Source: Cystobacter fuscus (lineage in GTDB: Bacteria; Myxococcota; Myxococcia; Myxococcales; Myxococcaceae). From it: 64,000 nt of DNA. Made by a program: the position numbers and the translations under genes. The stretch covers positions 9,300,001-9,364,000 of the forward strand of contig NZ_CP022098.1 of the NCBI RefSeq assembly GCF_002305875.1, read 5' to 3'. Shown here piece by piece: positions 16,911 to 25,380 of this stretch (position 1 is its first letter; every line of letters starts with the position of its first letter). The notes under the pieces were generated by a model. The model was not told the origin of the DNA. It did no database searches and saw only the letters and a list, made by a program, of their open reading frames with translations.

Positions 16911-17315
16911 TTACTCCGCCTTGAACGTGAACGACTTGATGGCACCCGCCCGGTAGGCAACATGGAAGACGTACTCCCCCATCTCCCAGGCATCGAAGAA
17001 CGGCTTGGTCCGATCCGGCTCACGCTGGAGCGCCTTCCTGATCTGCTCCTTGCTCGAGTCAAAGCTCAACCCGAAGGGGAGCTTGCCGTGGTACCCACGC
17101 TTGCCCTGAGGGGCCTCCAGAATGATGTGCGTGACCCTCTTCGTGCGGACATCCGTGAGCACCGTCACCCCGGCCTTCTCGAAGGTGTAGTACACGGACT
17201 CTGGGGCCCCGATCTCCTCGTCGACATCGACATTGCCGAACTGAGACACGAACTCCTGCACCTCGGGTGCGTCATAGGTCTTGCCAACGAGTACTCCCAG
17301 CGTCTGCTCTCCCAC
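16911..17315 (-). CDS. Candidate immunity protein directly downstream of the RHS toxin (134 aa)
   Basis: Small soluble protein beginning at GTG 17315, chosen because a strong AGGAGG lies just upstream; the longer frame to 17351 has none. The fold cannot be named, but PFGLSFDSSKEQIRKALQRE and DVDEEIGAPESVYYTFEKAG resemble small alpha/beta immunity proteins found behind polymorphic nuclease toxins. It lies 51 bases after the toxin stop and two bases before the next gene, so the three genes are likely one transcript. By position this is the prime candidate for cognate immunity. Function is inferred from context only. Confidence 0.65.
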   Translation of the reverse strand: MGEQTLGVLVGKTYDAPEVQEFVSQFGNVDVDEEIGAPESVYYTFEKAGVTVLTDVRTKRVTHIILEAPQGKRGYHGKLPFGLSFDSSKEQIRKALQREPDRTKPFFDAWEMGEYVFHVAYRAGAIKSFTFKAE

Positions 17316-17365
17316 GTGCCTTTCCTCCTGTGAAACGGTTCTCGACCACACCCTGCGGCCTCAGG

Positions 17366-20300
17366 CTAGATGAACCCCAGCGTCATGCACAGCTTGTCGA
17401 GATCATCATACAGCCCGATATTCTTGTTGCGCTGATGGATTTTGTCGAAGGCATCATCGATCTTTTTGTTGGACCACCCATCATCCTTGAGCGCCTCCTT
17501 GATGGCCTTCATGTCTTTCTTTGCCGCCTCCTTCAGGTCCGCAGCATCCTTGGCGATCTGCTTCTGGGTATTCCTTCCGCCATACGTGCGGCTGAAACCA
17601 CGGTGGATGTCCCGCGACTCGTGCATGGCCGTGATGTAGTTGTGGAGCTTGCGGTACTCCGCCTTGGTGAGCGGGTTGCCCAGGTGGTTTTCGACCGCTT
17701 TCTTGCAGGCCTTGGAGGAGGGGATGTGGTCGCAGTCGATTCCCCTGTACTTGTTTTTGCGGACCTCGCGCCGGGTTTTGAGATAGGAGCTGACTACTCC
17801 CGGATTCTTGACGGACTTTTTCTTGTGCTGATTGACATTGTTGGCCTTGCGCTTCTTGGAGTGTGCAAGACCAAGGACGTCGAACTGCACCAATGGATTG
17901 GGCGCATAGGCATACAGGTTGATCCCCCCCTCCAGGTCGAGCGGATCGCTCTGGAGGTAGCGCCCGAGGACCGGGTCGTAGTAGCGGTAGCGGTTGTAGA
18001 ACAGCCCCGTGTCCGGGTCGTGATATTGGCCGGGCAGGCGGAGGTTGAACTCGATCCGACTGTCTGGGGCGACGGTGATGTGGCCGTAGGGCTCGAGCCT
18101 GGAGGCCCACCAGACGGTGCGTCCAGAGGCATCCTCGATCCTGAGGGGGGCTCCGACCTGGTTCACGAGGAGGACGAAGACCTGACCACTCTCCGGGGCC
18201 GCATCCACCGAGGGGTAGTCGACGAACAGAACGGGCACGAGCGAGTCATGGCCCGCATACACGTAGAGCCGTAGCTGTCCCCGAGGCGACAGCTCGGCGG
18301 CGAGGCGGTCTGCGTCCCAGAAGAACTCTCGCTGCCGGGTGCCCCGCCCGCAGCGGATGCGGCGCCCCAGGGCGTCATACTCGGCGGTCCAGGGCTCGCC
18401 CTTCGCATCCTCCACCCGCACCAGCATGTCCGCGCTGTCATAGGTGTAGCACGTGCGGGAGCCATCAGGCCGCCGACGCTCGCTCAGGTGGGTACGGACG
18501 TCATAGACGAACGTCTCGTCATTGGCCCGGGCCAGGCGGTTGGCCTCGGCGAGCACGGTGTTCTCGAGCCCGGGCTTGCCCAGCAGGTTGCCCGCCGGAT
18601 CCAACACGTAGTCGAAGCGGCCGTGTGGCCCCTCCTCGCGAGTGAGCCGATGGGCCGCATCCGTGGTGTAGCGCGTTTGCCGGCCATCCGCCTCCCAGAC
18701 AGTGGCCAGATCTCCATCGGCCGTGTACATGTAGCGGGTCCACCGAGGGGGCTTCGTCTCCTGGAAATCCTGCATCCAGGTGAGGCTGCTCAGGAGCCGC
18801 CCCTCGCCATCATACTGGGCGAGCTCGCGCAGCCCGTGCGCATGCTCCCGCAGCAGCAGGCCGCGCTCGTCCCACCAGAACAGGTGCTCTCCACCGGTGG
18901 AATCACCCAGCCGCCGCAAGGGGTCTCCCGCCGTGCCCTCCAGCGACCACGTGAAGCGTCCGAGCACGATGGTGACACAGCGCCCGCCCACCCACTGGCG
19001 TTGGATACCCCGGCCATTCCGCAGGTCACTGCGGATCTGCCCGAAGAGATCATGCCGCAAGTCCACCTCGTGGTCCCCGGTGGAGGCACGGATGACCCGG
19101 CCCTGCTCATCATGCTCGAGCAGGTGGATCCCGCCCGAGCCCAGATGGCGGGTCTCCACCCGCTCCCCGTCCTCGTACTCCATGCGCAACAGCACACGCC
19201 CCAGCGCGTCCTGCTTCTCGAGCAGCCGGTCTCCCTTGTCCCAGGTGTACTGCTCGTGCAGCCGCCCGTTGCGAGCAACCTTTACCAAGCGATCCTTCTC
19301 GTCATACTCGTACTCGCTCTGCGTGCCGGCCGGGTCCACGACACGCACCACCTGTTCGGTGGAAGAGTAGGCATAACGGGTAAGGGAGCCCTGCGGGTCC
19401 TCCACTGCGGTGACAAGATTCCAGCGGCCAATGCGTTGCTGCCAGATCCGGCCGTCCGGATCACGGTAGCCCACTTCATTTCCGGCCCGGTCATGGACCC
19501 AACGGTGGCTCCGCCCTTCGGGGTCCACCTCGGACACCACCCGGCCCAAGCCATCAAACGAGAGCACCGGCGCCGCGCTCCTGCCCGCCGGGTACAGCCG
19601 GATTAGCAGGGACAGCAGTGACTGCAACTCCTGTGGCACCCTCGCGAGGAGAGGGGGCTGCCCTCCCCGTGCGACCTGTGGAGGCACGTCCCGGTCACTG
19701 CCCAGCAACAAGCCGAGCGGCGTCTCGGGGAGGGGGGCGGGCCCAGGAGGCTCGGGCTGGGGCAGGACCTGCGCCGGGGGGAGCACCCGCTGATAGGGAT
19801 CGAGCTGCCCCAGAAGTGCCCCCTGCGCGTCGTAGAGCATCCGCGTGACGCGGCCCCCGGAGTCAATCTCCTGCAAGACCCGCCCATCATCGGCGACCTC
19901 CCGCTTGAGTACTCCCCCATAGGGATCAACGAGCTCGACCAAGGTGAGATCCTCGTTGTAACGGAAGATGTGGACCCCTCCGGAGCGCTCTGTGACGCGC
20001 GTCTCCCAGCGCTCCGGGTCATACTCCAGGCGAGTCCACCACAGCCCATCCTGTCCGGCTGTCTCGATGCAGCGGCCCGCCTGATCATATTTCCACCAGA
20101 AGGCATAACCATTGGGGTCGCGCATGCGAACCCACCTGTGCGCGCCGTCATACTCATACAGATAGCAGCCCCCCTCCGCGTCACATGAGGTGACGAGGTG
20201 GCCCTGACGGTCATAGGTGTAGCGAGCGAGGCATTGGGGCTCGCGTCCCCCCATCCGAAGCAACTCCAGGAGCAGGCCGGCGGCGTCATATTTGAGCCGG

Positions 20301-21340
20301 TAACGTACGCGGCCCGCGGGCGACACCTCCTCCAACTGGATCAGCCGCTCCTCATCCCAGCTCAACTCAAGCCGTTGCGAGCCGGACTGCACGACGCGCA
20401 GCTTGGCAACGTGACTGGCAGGCGGGGCTTCGAAGTGGAGCAACGGGCCACTGCCCTCGCGGAGCGTGAACTGCCGGGGTCCCGTCCGCCGAAGCACCAC
20501 GCCATGGAGTGAGGCCTCCCCGGCATCCGCGTCCAGCGGGTCGAAGTCCAGGGTCCGCCCGGTGGGGTCTTCATAGCGCCACACCTGAGGCGAGAGATGC
20601 AGGGTGTGCTGGTACTCATGGCGGAAACCCCAGCCGAGCGGGCCGTAGAGGTCCGCCCGCGCCGTGGAGTAGTAGCGCCGCCAGCAGAAGAGTCCCGGGG
20701 GCGGCGAGCGCGCGTCCAGGAAGTCATCGAAGTTGGCTCCGGTAATGACATCCACCGGGTGGCCACCATTGCAGTGCACACCATTCTGCGCTTTGCGCGT
20801 GCTACGGGCCTTGCGCACCTTGGAGATAAGCGCCCCCAGGATGGCCATGCCCGCCCTCATTCCCAGCGCCATCAGAGACACCGTGGGCGGGCCGCCAATG
20901 AACACGGGAAGGGGAATGGAGAGCACCAGGGTCGTGGGCAGTACCAAGCTGGAGATGGACTTCTTCTTTCTTCGCCTCGGGAAGGGCGGCACTCCAATGT
21001 CCTGGCAACTGAGCACGGGCAGGGCCAGGTGGCTGAAAGGCTCGTCCTCCACCACCACCGTGGAACTGCCCATGAAGATCTCCGCCTCATTGCCAGGAGG
21101 CTTGGCGAACACCCCTCCAATAGGAAAATGAGGGGGCAGGGCGATGCCGCCCGTTCCGGCCTGGGCCCGCGGCAGTCCACCGACGAAGACGGTCGTGCCC
21201 AGGATGGGCACGTAGTCCATGGGATCGAAGACAATGCCCACGAAGGGGTGCGGGATGGGAACCACCACGCCGGGCGGGGTGATGATGAGGTGGATGTCAA
21301 TCCCCAGCAACGGATCAAGGTGCTTCGCCGCGGGCATCAT
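17366..21340 (-). CDS. RHS-repeat polymorphic toxin with PAAR-like N terminus and nuclease-like tip
   Basis: Protein of about 1324 residues. The N terminus (MMPAAKHLDPLLGIDIH, PHPFVGI, GTTVFVGGLPRAQAGT) is a PAAR-like domain that would cap a type VI secretion spike. A hydrophobic stretch follows (SSLVLPTTLVLSIPLPVF). The RHS/YD-repeat shell then runs to the core signature YYDPVLGRYLQSDP and the family-typical end PNPLVQFDVLGL. The last 166 residues (17366-17866) are the variable toxin tip, with DCDHIPSSKA and HESRDIHRGF. The Asp/His pattern suggests an HNH-type nuclease, unverified. The tip is visibly poorer in G+C than the shell. ATG 21340 overlaps the upstream stop (ATGA); an upstream GTG at 21373 is less likely. 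Confidence 0.88.
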   Translation of the reverse strand: MMPAAKHLDPLLGIDIHLIITPPGVVVPIPHPFVGIVFDPMDYVPILGTTVFVGGLPRAQAGTGGIALPPHFPIGGVFAKPPGNEAEIFMGSSTVVVEDEPFSHLALPVLSCQDIGVPPFPRRRKKKSISSLVLPTTLVLSIPLPVFIGGPPTVSLMALGMRAGMAILGALISKVRKARSTRKAQNGVHCNGGHPVDVITGANFDDFLDARSPPPGLFCWRRYYSTARADLYGPLGWGFRHEYQHTLHLSPQVWRYEDPTGRTLDFDPLDADAGEASLHGVVLRRTGPRQFTLREGSGPLLHFEAPPASHVAKLRVVQSGSQRLELSWDEERLIQLEEVSPAGRVRYRLKYDAAGLLLELLRMGGREPQCLARYTYDRQGHLVTSCDAEGGCYLYEYDGAHRWVRMRDPNGYAFWWKYDQAGRCIETAGQDGLWWTRLEYDPERWETRVTERSGGVHIFRYNEDLTLVELVDPYGGVLKREVADDGRVLQEIDSGGRVTRMLYDAQGALLGQLDPYQRVLPPAQVLPQPEPPGPAPLPETPLGLLLGSDRDVPPQVARGGQPPLLARVPQELQSLLSLLIRLYPAGRSAAPVLSFDGLGRVVSEVDPEGRSHRWVHDRAGNEVGYRDPDGRIWQQRIGRWNLVTAVEDPQGSLTRYAYSSTEQVVRVVDPAGTQSEYEYDEKDRLVKVARNGRLHEQYTWDKGDRLLEKQDALGRVLLRMEYEDGERVETRHLGSGGIHLLEHDEQGRVIRASTGDHEVDLRHDLFGQIRSDLRNGRGIQRQWVGGRCVTIVLGRFTWSLEGTAGDPLRRLGDSTGGEHLFWWDERGLLLREHAHGLRELAQYDGEGRLLSSLTWMQDFQETKPPRWTRYMYTADGDLATVWEADGRQTRYTTDAAHRLTREEGPHGRFDYVLDPAGNLLGKPGLENTVLAEANRLARANDETFVYDVRTHLSERRRPDGSRTCYTYDSADMLVRVEDAKGEPWTAEYDALGRRIRCGRGTRQREFFWDADRLAAELSPRGQLRLYVYAGHDSLVPVLFVDYPSVDAAPESGQVFVLLVNQVGAPLRIEDASGRTVWWASRLEPYGHITVAPDSRIEFNLRLPGQYHDPDTGLFYNRYRYYDPVLGRYLQSDPLDLEGGINLYAYAPNPLVQFDVLGLAHSKKRKANNVNQHKKKSVKNPGVVSSYLKTRREVRKNKYRGIDCDHIPSSKACKKAVENHLGNPLTKAEYRKLHNYITAMHESRDIHRGFSRTYGGRNTQKQIAKDAADLKEAAKKDMKAIKEALKDDGWSNKKIDDAFDKIHQRNKNIGLYDDLDKLCMTLGFI

Positions 21341-22644
21341 GCCTGGGTCCCCCCGGGTGAAGTCGGTTGCCACACCGGACCGAGCAGGTGCTCCATCTGC
21401 TGCTCGATCTCCGTGCGCTTGTCGCTGAAGTGGGCCAGCTCGGTGAGCCGCAGCAGGCAGGCTCCTGCGTAACCGAGGGTGGAACTCTGGCGTGCGGGCG
21501 CGTCCATGAGCTGGGCGGTCTCAAGCGCCCGAGAGCCACAGTACCAGGCCTCCTCCCATGACTGGGCCTGCTCGTGGCACCAGGCAGCCATTCGCCAGCC
21601 CTCCAACTCCATGAGCAGATCGCCAATCTGGGCGGCCAACACGGCCACCTGTTCATAGACGGAGGCGGCGTGCTTCCAGTCCGCGGAGGCGACCAGGGCG
21701 GATCCCACCGCCAAGCGTGCCTGCAAGAGCAGCCGGGCCCCGCTCGGCTCTCCCTCCGCCTGGGCCTGCAGGGCGACGGCCTCGGCCTGGCGGTACTCAG
21801 CGAGGGCCGCCTGGGGCCCCTCCGCGGACAGCAGCCCCGAGCCGAGCGCAATCTGCGCGACCACCTGGAGGTGCCTCCACCCTTGAGAGCCCGCCATCGC
21901 CACCGCCTCGGTCCTGCACTGCTCGGCCAGTTGCAGATCTCCAGCCCCCAGGGCGCGGCTCATCTGCACGAAGAGGTGGCGAAAGCGGCCCTGGGGGGTC
22001 TCCAGGTCCCCGGCTGCTTCGGAGATCTCCTCAAGCGCAGCGGCCATGTTCAGCCCCGCCACGCAGGTGTGAATGAGCCGGGGAGTGCCACGAGCAACCT
22101 GCTTGAAAGCGTTTCGCTCGATTGGGTCCGGGCAGACCCAGCGCACCTGAGGAGAGAAGGGTCCGCGCACAGCGCGCTCCACCCATTGAGACCAGGCTGT
22201 CTCGGAAGCTACCGACTCGGGCATGAGCACGAGCGCCAGGTGACGGAAGCGCGGCAGATAGTGCTGATGGAGCGAGGTGGCGAGCGCCATGACGGACAGG
22301 GGGGCGGACTCCGAAACCACGCGAGGAGGTTGCCAGGAGGGCTCCACACCGGCTGCCGTCAGGCGCTCTCTCAGTGCTGCATGTCGAGTGATCAGCTCCT
22401 GAGCAAGCGCATGGTCGTAGTGCTCCGGGGACCGCAGCGGAGAGGTGAGACGCAGGAACAAGTCCGGTCCCGTGCCGCTCCCATACTCCTCCACGTTCAA
22501 GAGCGTCTCCAGCATCGACCACTCATCGCTGGCGAATACCCAGTGCAATAGCCGCGACTCCGGTAACGCAGCGAAGGTACGCCACTGGGTGCGTAGGCGC
22601 TCGAGCCGATCGAGAACAGGCTTGCGTAGCTTCGACAGATCCAT
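21337..22644 (-). CDS. TPR-like effector-associated protein upstream of the RHS toxin
   Basis: Protein of about 435 residues from ATG 22644; longer in-frame starts at 22713 and 22758 exist but would include non-coding-like sequence. The C-terminal two thirds are helical and Ala/Gln/Leu-rich with degenerate TPR-like units (GRFRHLFVQMSRALGAGDLQ; AEYRQAEAVALQAQAEGEPS; AASVYEQVAVLAAQIGDLL). The N-terminal part contains FRHLALVLMPESVASE, which I cannot assign. It is translationally coupled to the RHS toxin by an ATGA overlap. That suggests a loading adaptor or chaperone for the effector, although it is not the EagR/DUF1795 type usually paired with PAAR proteins. Confidence 0.72.
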   Translation of the reverse strand: MDLSKLRKPVLDRLERLRTQWRTFAALPESRLLHWVFASDEWSMLETLLNVEEYGSGTGPDLFLRLTSPLRSPEHYDHALAQELITRHAALRERLTAAGVEPSWQPPRVVSESAPLSVMALATSLHQHYLPRFRHLALVLMPESVASETAWSQWVERAVRGPFSPQVRWVCPDPIERNAFKQVARGTPRLIHTCVAGLNMAAALEEISEAAGDLETPQGRFRHLFVQMSRALGAGDLQLAEQCRTEAVAMAGSQGWRHLQVVAQIALGSGLLSAEGPQAALAEYRQAEAVALQAQAEGEPSGARLLLQARLAVGSALVASADWKHAASVYEQVAVLAAQIGDLLMELEGWRMAAWCHEQAQSWEEAWYCGSRALETAQLMDAPARQSSTLGYAGACLLRLTELAHFSDKRTEIEQQMEHLLGPVWQPTSPGGTQA

Positions 22645-22669
22645 GGCGGCGAGCAGCAATAGCACAAAT

Positions 22670-22686
22670 GCGGGTTCGATTCTCGC
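22670..22686 (+). other. tRNA T-arm-like fragment
   Basis: The bases GCGGG-TTCGATT-CTCGC form a 5-bp stem (one G-T pair) around the canonical 7-base T-loop. No D-arm, anticodon arm or matching acceptor strand is present, so this is not a tRNA gene. It could be the 3' scrap of a tRNA left by integration of a mobile element. Confidence 0.35.
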
Positions 22687-22820
22687 CGCGTTCGTGTAGT
22701 CAACTGAAATCATACGGCACACCGCCCGCCCAGGCCTGCTCGACATCGCCGCCACCAACCATGTGCCGGAGGCGCTGGTGGACGGCCTGAGCGCCGAAGA
22801 ATGCTCAGCCTGGTACTACG

Positions 22821-22946
22821 GAAGTCTCTCGGCTGGCTCGCTCCTTTGCGGACTGGCACCGGTTGTTGGAGTTGTTCGGTCTGGCCGACGTGCTGCTGGC
22901 TGACGAGCAGTCCGTCTATACCCCTCGCGACTACAACGACCGGCCA
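22821..22946 (+). pseudogene. Serine recombinase remnant
   Basis: The frame starting at 22821 reads EVSRLARSFADWHRLLELFG then LADVLLADEQSVYTPRDYNDR. This matches the middle of the catalytic domain of large serine recombinases (SRLARS..DW..LLE...........Y.P.D.NDR). The active-site Ser region is absent, and homology stops after NDR, so only about 42 codons survive. It marks the outer edge of the RHS toxin island, between the effector-associated gene and the sirtuin. Confidence 0.7.
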
Positions 22947-22996
22947 CTGCTCCACCGGGCCTTGCGAGGGAGCCGTCCGGCTGCGACGCTCACCTC

Positions 22997-23773
22997 ATGG
23001 ACCAGGCGATCGAACGCGTCATCACGCATCTGTCCAGCGCCCGCAGTGTGCTGTTCATCACGGGCGCTGGAATCTCGGCGGAGTCGGGAGTCCCCACCTA
23101 TCGCGGCATCGGAGGGCTCTACAACGACAAGACGACCGACGAGGGGCTGCCCATCGAGGTGGCGCTCTCGGGGAGCACGTTCCGGCGCAGGCCCGAGCTG
23201 ACGTGGCATCACCTCCACCAGATCGAGCGCGCCTGCCGGGGGGCGACCTTCAACCGCGCCCATGAAATCCTGGCGCGCATCGAGGAGTGCGTCGAGCGCT
23301 GCTGGGTGCTCACGCAGAACGTCGACGGCTTCCACCGGGCGGCGGGCTCGAAGCACGTCATCGACATCCACGGTGACATCCACGAGCTGCGCTGCACGCG
23401 GTGCTCCTTCACCGAGCGCGTGGTGGATTACTCGAACCTGGAGCCGTGTCCGAACTGCCCTCGGTGTGGCTCGCTGCTGCGCCCCGAGGTCGTGCTCTTC
23501 GAGGAGATGCTGCCGCACACGAAGGTGATGCGTCTCCAGCAGGAGCTCGCGACGGGCTTCGACATGGTGTTCTCCATCGGGACCTCGAGTCTGTTCCCCT
23601 ACATCGACGGGCCCGTGCTCGAGGCGGTGGCGCGCAAGCGTCCGACGGTGGAGATCAACCCGGGGCGCACCGACCTGTCGGACGTGGTCGAGGTGAAGCT
23701 GCAGATGGGCGCGGTGGCTGCCTGCGAGGCCTTGTGGACCGCGCGCGGCCGGTGGATGGCTCAGCGCGAGTAG
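22997..23773 (+). CDS. Sir2-family NAD-dependent protein deacylase
   Basis: Sirtuin of 258 residues. It would remove acyl groups from lysine using NAD+, producing nicotinamide and O-acyl-ADP-ribose. The Rossmann signature GAGISAESGVPTYRG lies at residues 23-37, TQNVD at 106-110, and the catalytic His125 in HVIDIHGD. The zinc ribbon cysteines are C133, C136, C154 and C157, with an extra Cys at 151. RPEVVLFEE and GTSSLFPY complete the family pattern. There is no signal peptide, so it is cytoplasmic. The upstream neighbour is a broken recombinase and the downstream one a palindromic repeat, so operon partners are not evident. Confidence 0.93.
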   Translation: MDQAIERVITHLSSARSVLFITGAGISAESGVPTYRGIGGLYNDKTTDEGLPIEVALSGSTFRRRPELTWHHLHQIERACRGATFNRAHEILARIEECVERCWVLTQNVDGFHRAAGSKHVIDIHGDIHELRCTRCSFTERVVDYSNLEPCPNCPRCGSLLRPEVVLFEEMLPHTKVMRLQQELATGFDMVFSIGTSSLFPYIDGPVLEAVARKRPTVEINPGRTDLSDVVEVKLQMGAVAACEALWTARGRWMAQRE

Positions 23774-23782
23774 CGCTCGCTG

Positions 23783-23830
23783 CTCTCCCGCATGCGTGGG
23801 AGAGGGGGCTTCGTTTCAAATCCTGGTGAT
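23783..23830 (+). repeat. Dispersed palindromic repeat, copy 2
   Basis: Nine bases after the sirtuin stop codon. CTCTCCC...GGGAGAG forms a stem around GCATGCGT and is followed by the tail CGTTTCAAATCCTGGTGA, closely matching copy 1 at 12708. The rest of the 350-base gap up to the P450 start shows no gene; it presumably holds the P450 promoter, which I could not define. Confidence 0.6.
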
Positions 23831-24122
23831 GCGGAACCCGTCAGTGGTGGTGGAGAGCAACGGCAACAGGAAGCACAACGAAACAGGCAGGAGTTTCATG
23901 GGGGCGTATCCTCGAACATCAACAGCGAGAAACGCGAACCATTCATTGTTGAGTCAAGGCCGCCCTGCTCCTCGATGAACGACGGGCCGGTGAGTGTTCC
24001 CTCCCTCTTTCGGGTGATTTCCACCAGGGCCCGATGATTCAGCATCCTGACGAGAGCGGGGAAGAAGCGCTGAGTCGCAACCCGCGCCGCCCCGCTGACC
24101 CTCGAGAGAGCCTCCTACCCCC

Positions 24123-25364
24123 ATGCAAGCCAGCGACTACAACCCCATGTTGCCCGCGGTGCAGGCCGATCCCTACCCGTATTACGCGACGCTCCGCGAG
24201 AACGCCCCCGTCTACTTCAACGAGCAGCTCGGCTGGTACATCGTCAGCCGCTACGAGGACGTCATCGCCATCACCAAGAACCCGGCGGTCTTCTCCTCCG
24301 CGCGAGCCGTCGTGCGGCCGGAGCAGCTCGACGCGGCGGAGAAGGTGGCGCCCACCGCCGTTCGCGCTTTCCGCCGGGGCATCCTCCTCAGCGAGGATCC
24401 GCCCATGCACACGAAGACCCGGAGCGTGGTGACCCGGGCCTTCACCCCCAAGCGCGTCGCCGAGATGGAGCCGCGCATCCGGCAGCTCGCCCGCGAGCTC
24501 ATCTCCCAGCTCCCCCGCTCGGGCGAGTTCGATCTCATCAAGGACCTGGCCGAGCCGCTGCCCATCATCGTCATCGCGGAGATGATGGGCGCGGAGCCGA
24601 AGCTCCGGCACGAGTTCAAGCGTTGGTCCGACAATGCCGTCGCCACCTTCTACGCGCTGGCCCGTGGCGCGGAGCTGTCCGGCATCGAGCGCACCTCTCA
24701 AGAGATGCACGACTACATGTCGCAGGCCCTGGAGGCGCGCCGCCAGCAGCCCCGGGAGGATCTCATGCAGGCGCTGCTGGACAACGGCGTGCGCGAGGGC
24801 CTGCTCTCCGTGGACGAGGCGATCGCCTTCTGCCGGCTGCTGCTCGTGGCGGGCAACGAGACCACCACCAACCTGCTCGGCAATGGCATGCACGCGCTGC
24901 TGAGCCACCCCGATCAACTGGAGCGACTCACGCGCGAGCCCGCGCTCATCCCCAACGCGGTGGAGGAGATGCTCCGCTACGACTCGGCCGCGCAGGTGTT
25001 CTTCCGCAAGGTGACGCAGGACGTGGAGGTGTCTGGCACACGCATCCCCTCGGGGGCCAACGTCCTGTTGCTCTTCGGCTCCGCCAATCGCGACCCGCGC
25101 AAGTTCCAGGATCCGGATCGCTTCGACGTGACGCGCAACGTCGCGGGCCATGTCGCCCTCGGCCACGGCATCCACTTCTGCCTCGGAGCGCCCCTGGCGC
25201 GGCTGGAGGCCCGGGTGGTGCTGGAGGAACTGCTCACGCCGGATCGCCAGCTCTCGCTCGTGCCGGGCCAGCACCTGGAGAACGTTCCGAACTTCAACGT
25301 CCGGGGCCTCAAGTCCCTGCGGGTCCGCACGGAGCCCGCGCCGGGAACTCGCGCGAGCGCTTGA
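24123..25364 (+). CDS. Cytochrome P450
   Basis: Soluble bacterial P450 of 413 residues that would insert oxygen from O2 into a small-molecule substrate using electrons from ferredoxin. The I-helix motif is LLVAGNETTTN, the K-helix ExxR lies in VEEMLRYD, and the heme-binding loop is HGIHFCLGAPLARLE with the thiolate Cys353. The N terminus has no membrane anchor (QASDYNPMLPAVQADPYPYY is typical of soluble P450s). No redox partner gene is adjacent, and no biosynthetic cluster is obvious around it. Substrate unknown. Confidence 0.95.
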   Translation: MQASDYNPMLPAVQADPYPYYATLRENAPVYFNEQLGWYIVSRYEDVIAITKNPAVFSSARAVVRPEQLDAAEKVAPTAVRAFRRGILLSEDPPMHTKTRSVVTRAFTPKRVAEMEPRIRQLARELISQLPRSGEFDLIKDLAEPLPIIVIAEMMGAEPKLRHEFKRWSDNAVATFYALARGAELSGIERTSQEMHDYMSQALEARRQQPREDLMQALLDNGVREGLLSVDEAIAFCRLLLVAGNETTTNLLGNGMHALLSHPDQLERLTREPALIPNAVEEMLRYDSAAQVFFRKVTQDVEVSGTRIPSGANVLLLFGSANRDPRKFQDPDRFDVTRNVAGHVALGHGIHFCLGAPLARLEARVVLEELLTPDRQLSLVPGQHLENVPNFNVRGLKSLRVRTEPAPGTRASA

Positions 25365-25380
25365 GCGGAAGGTCACATGC

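Noticed and set aside
22670-22686. Possible complete tRNA gene
   Set aside because: Only the T-arm can be formed; there is no anticodon arm, D-arm or acceptor stem in the 70 bases upstream.
22997-23773. Sir2 gene as a phage-defence component
   Set aside because: It is a stand-alone zinc-containing deacylase with no defence partner gene (no TIR, Argonaute, nuclease or SIR2-HerA-type neighbour).
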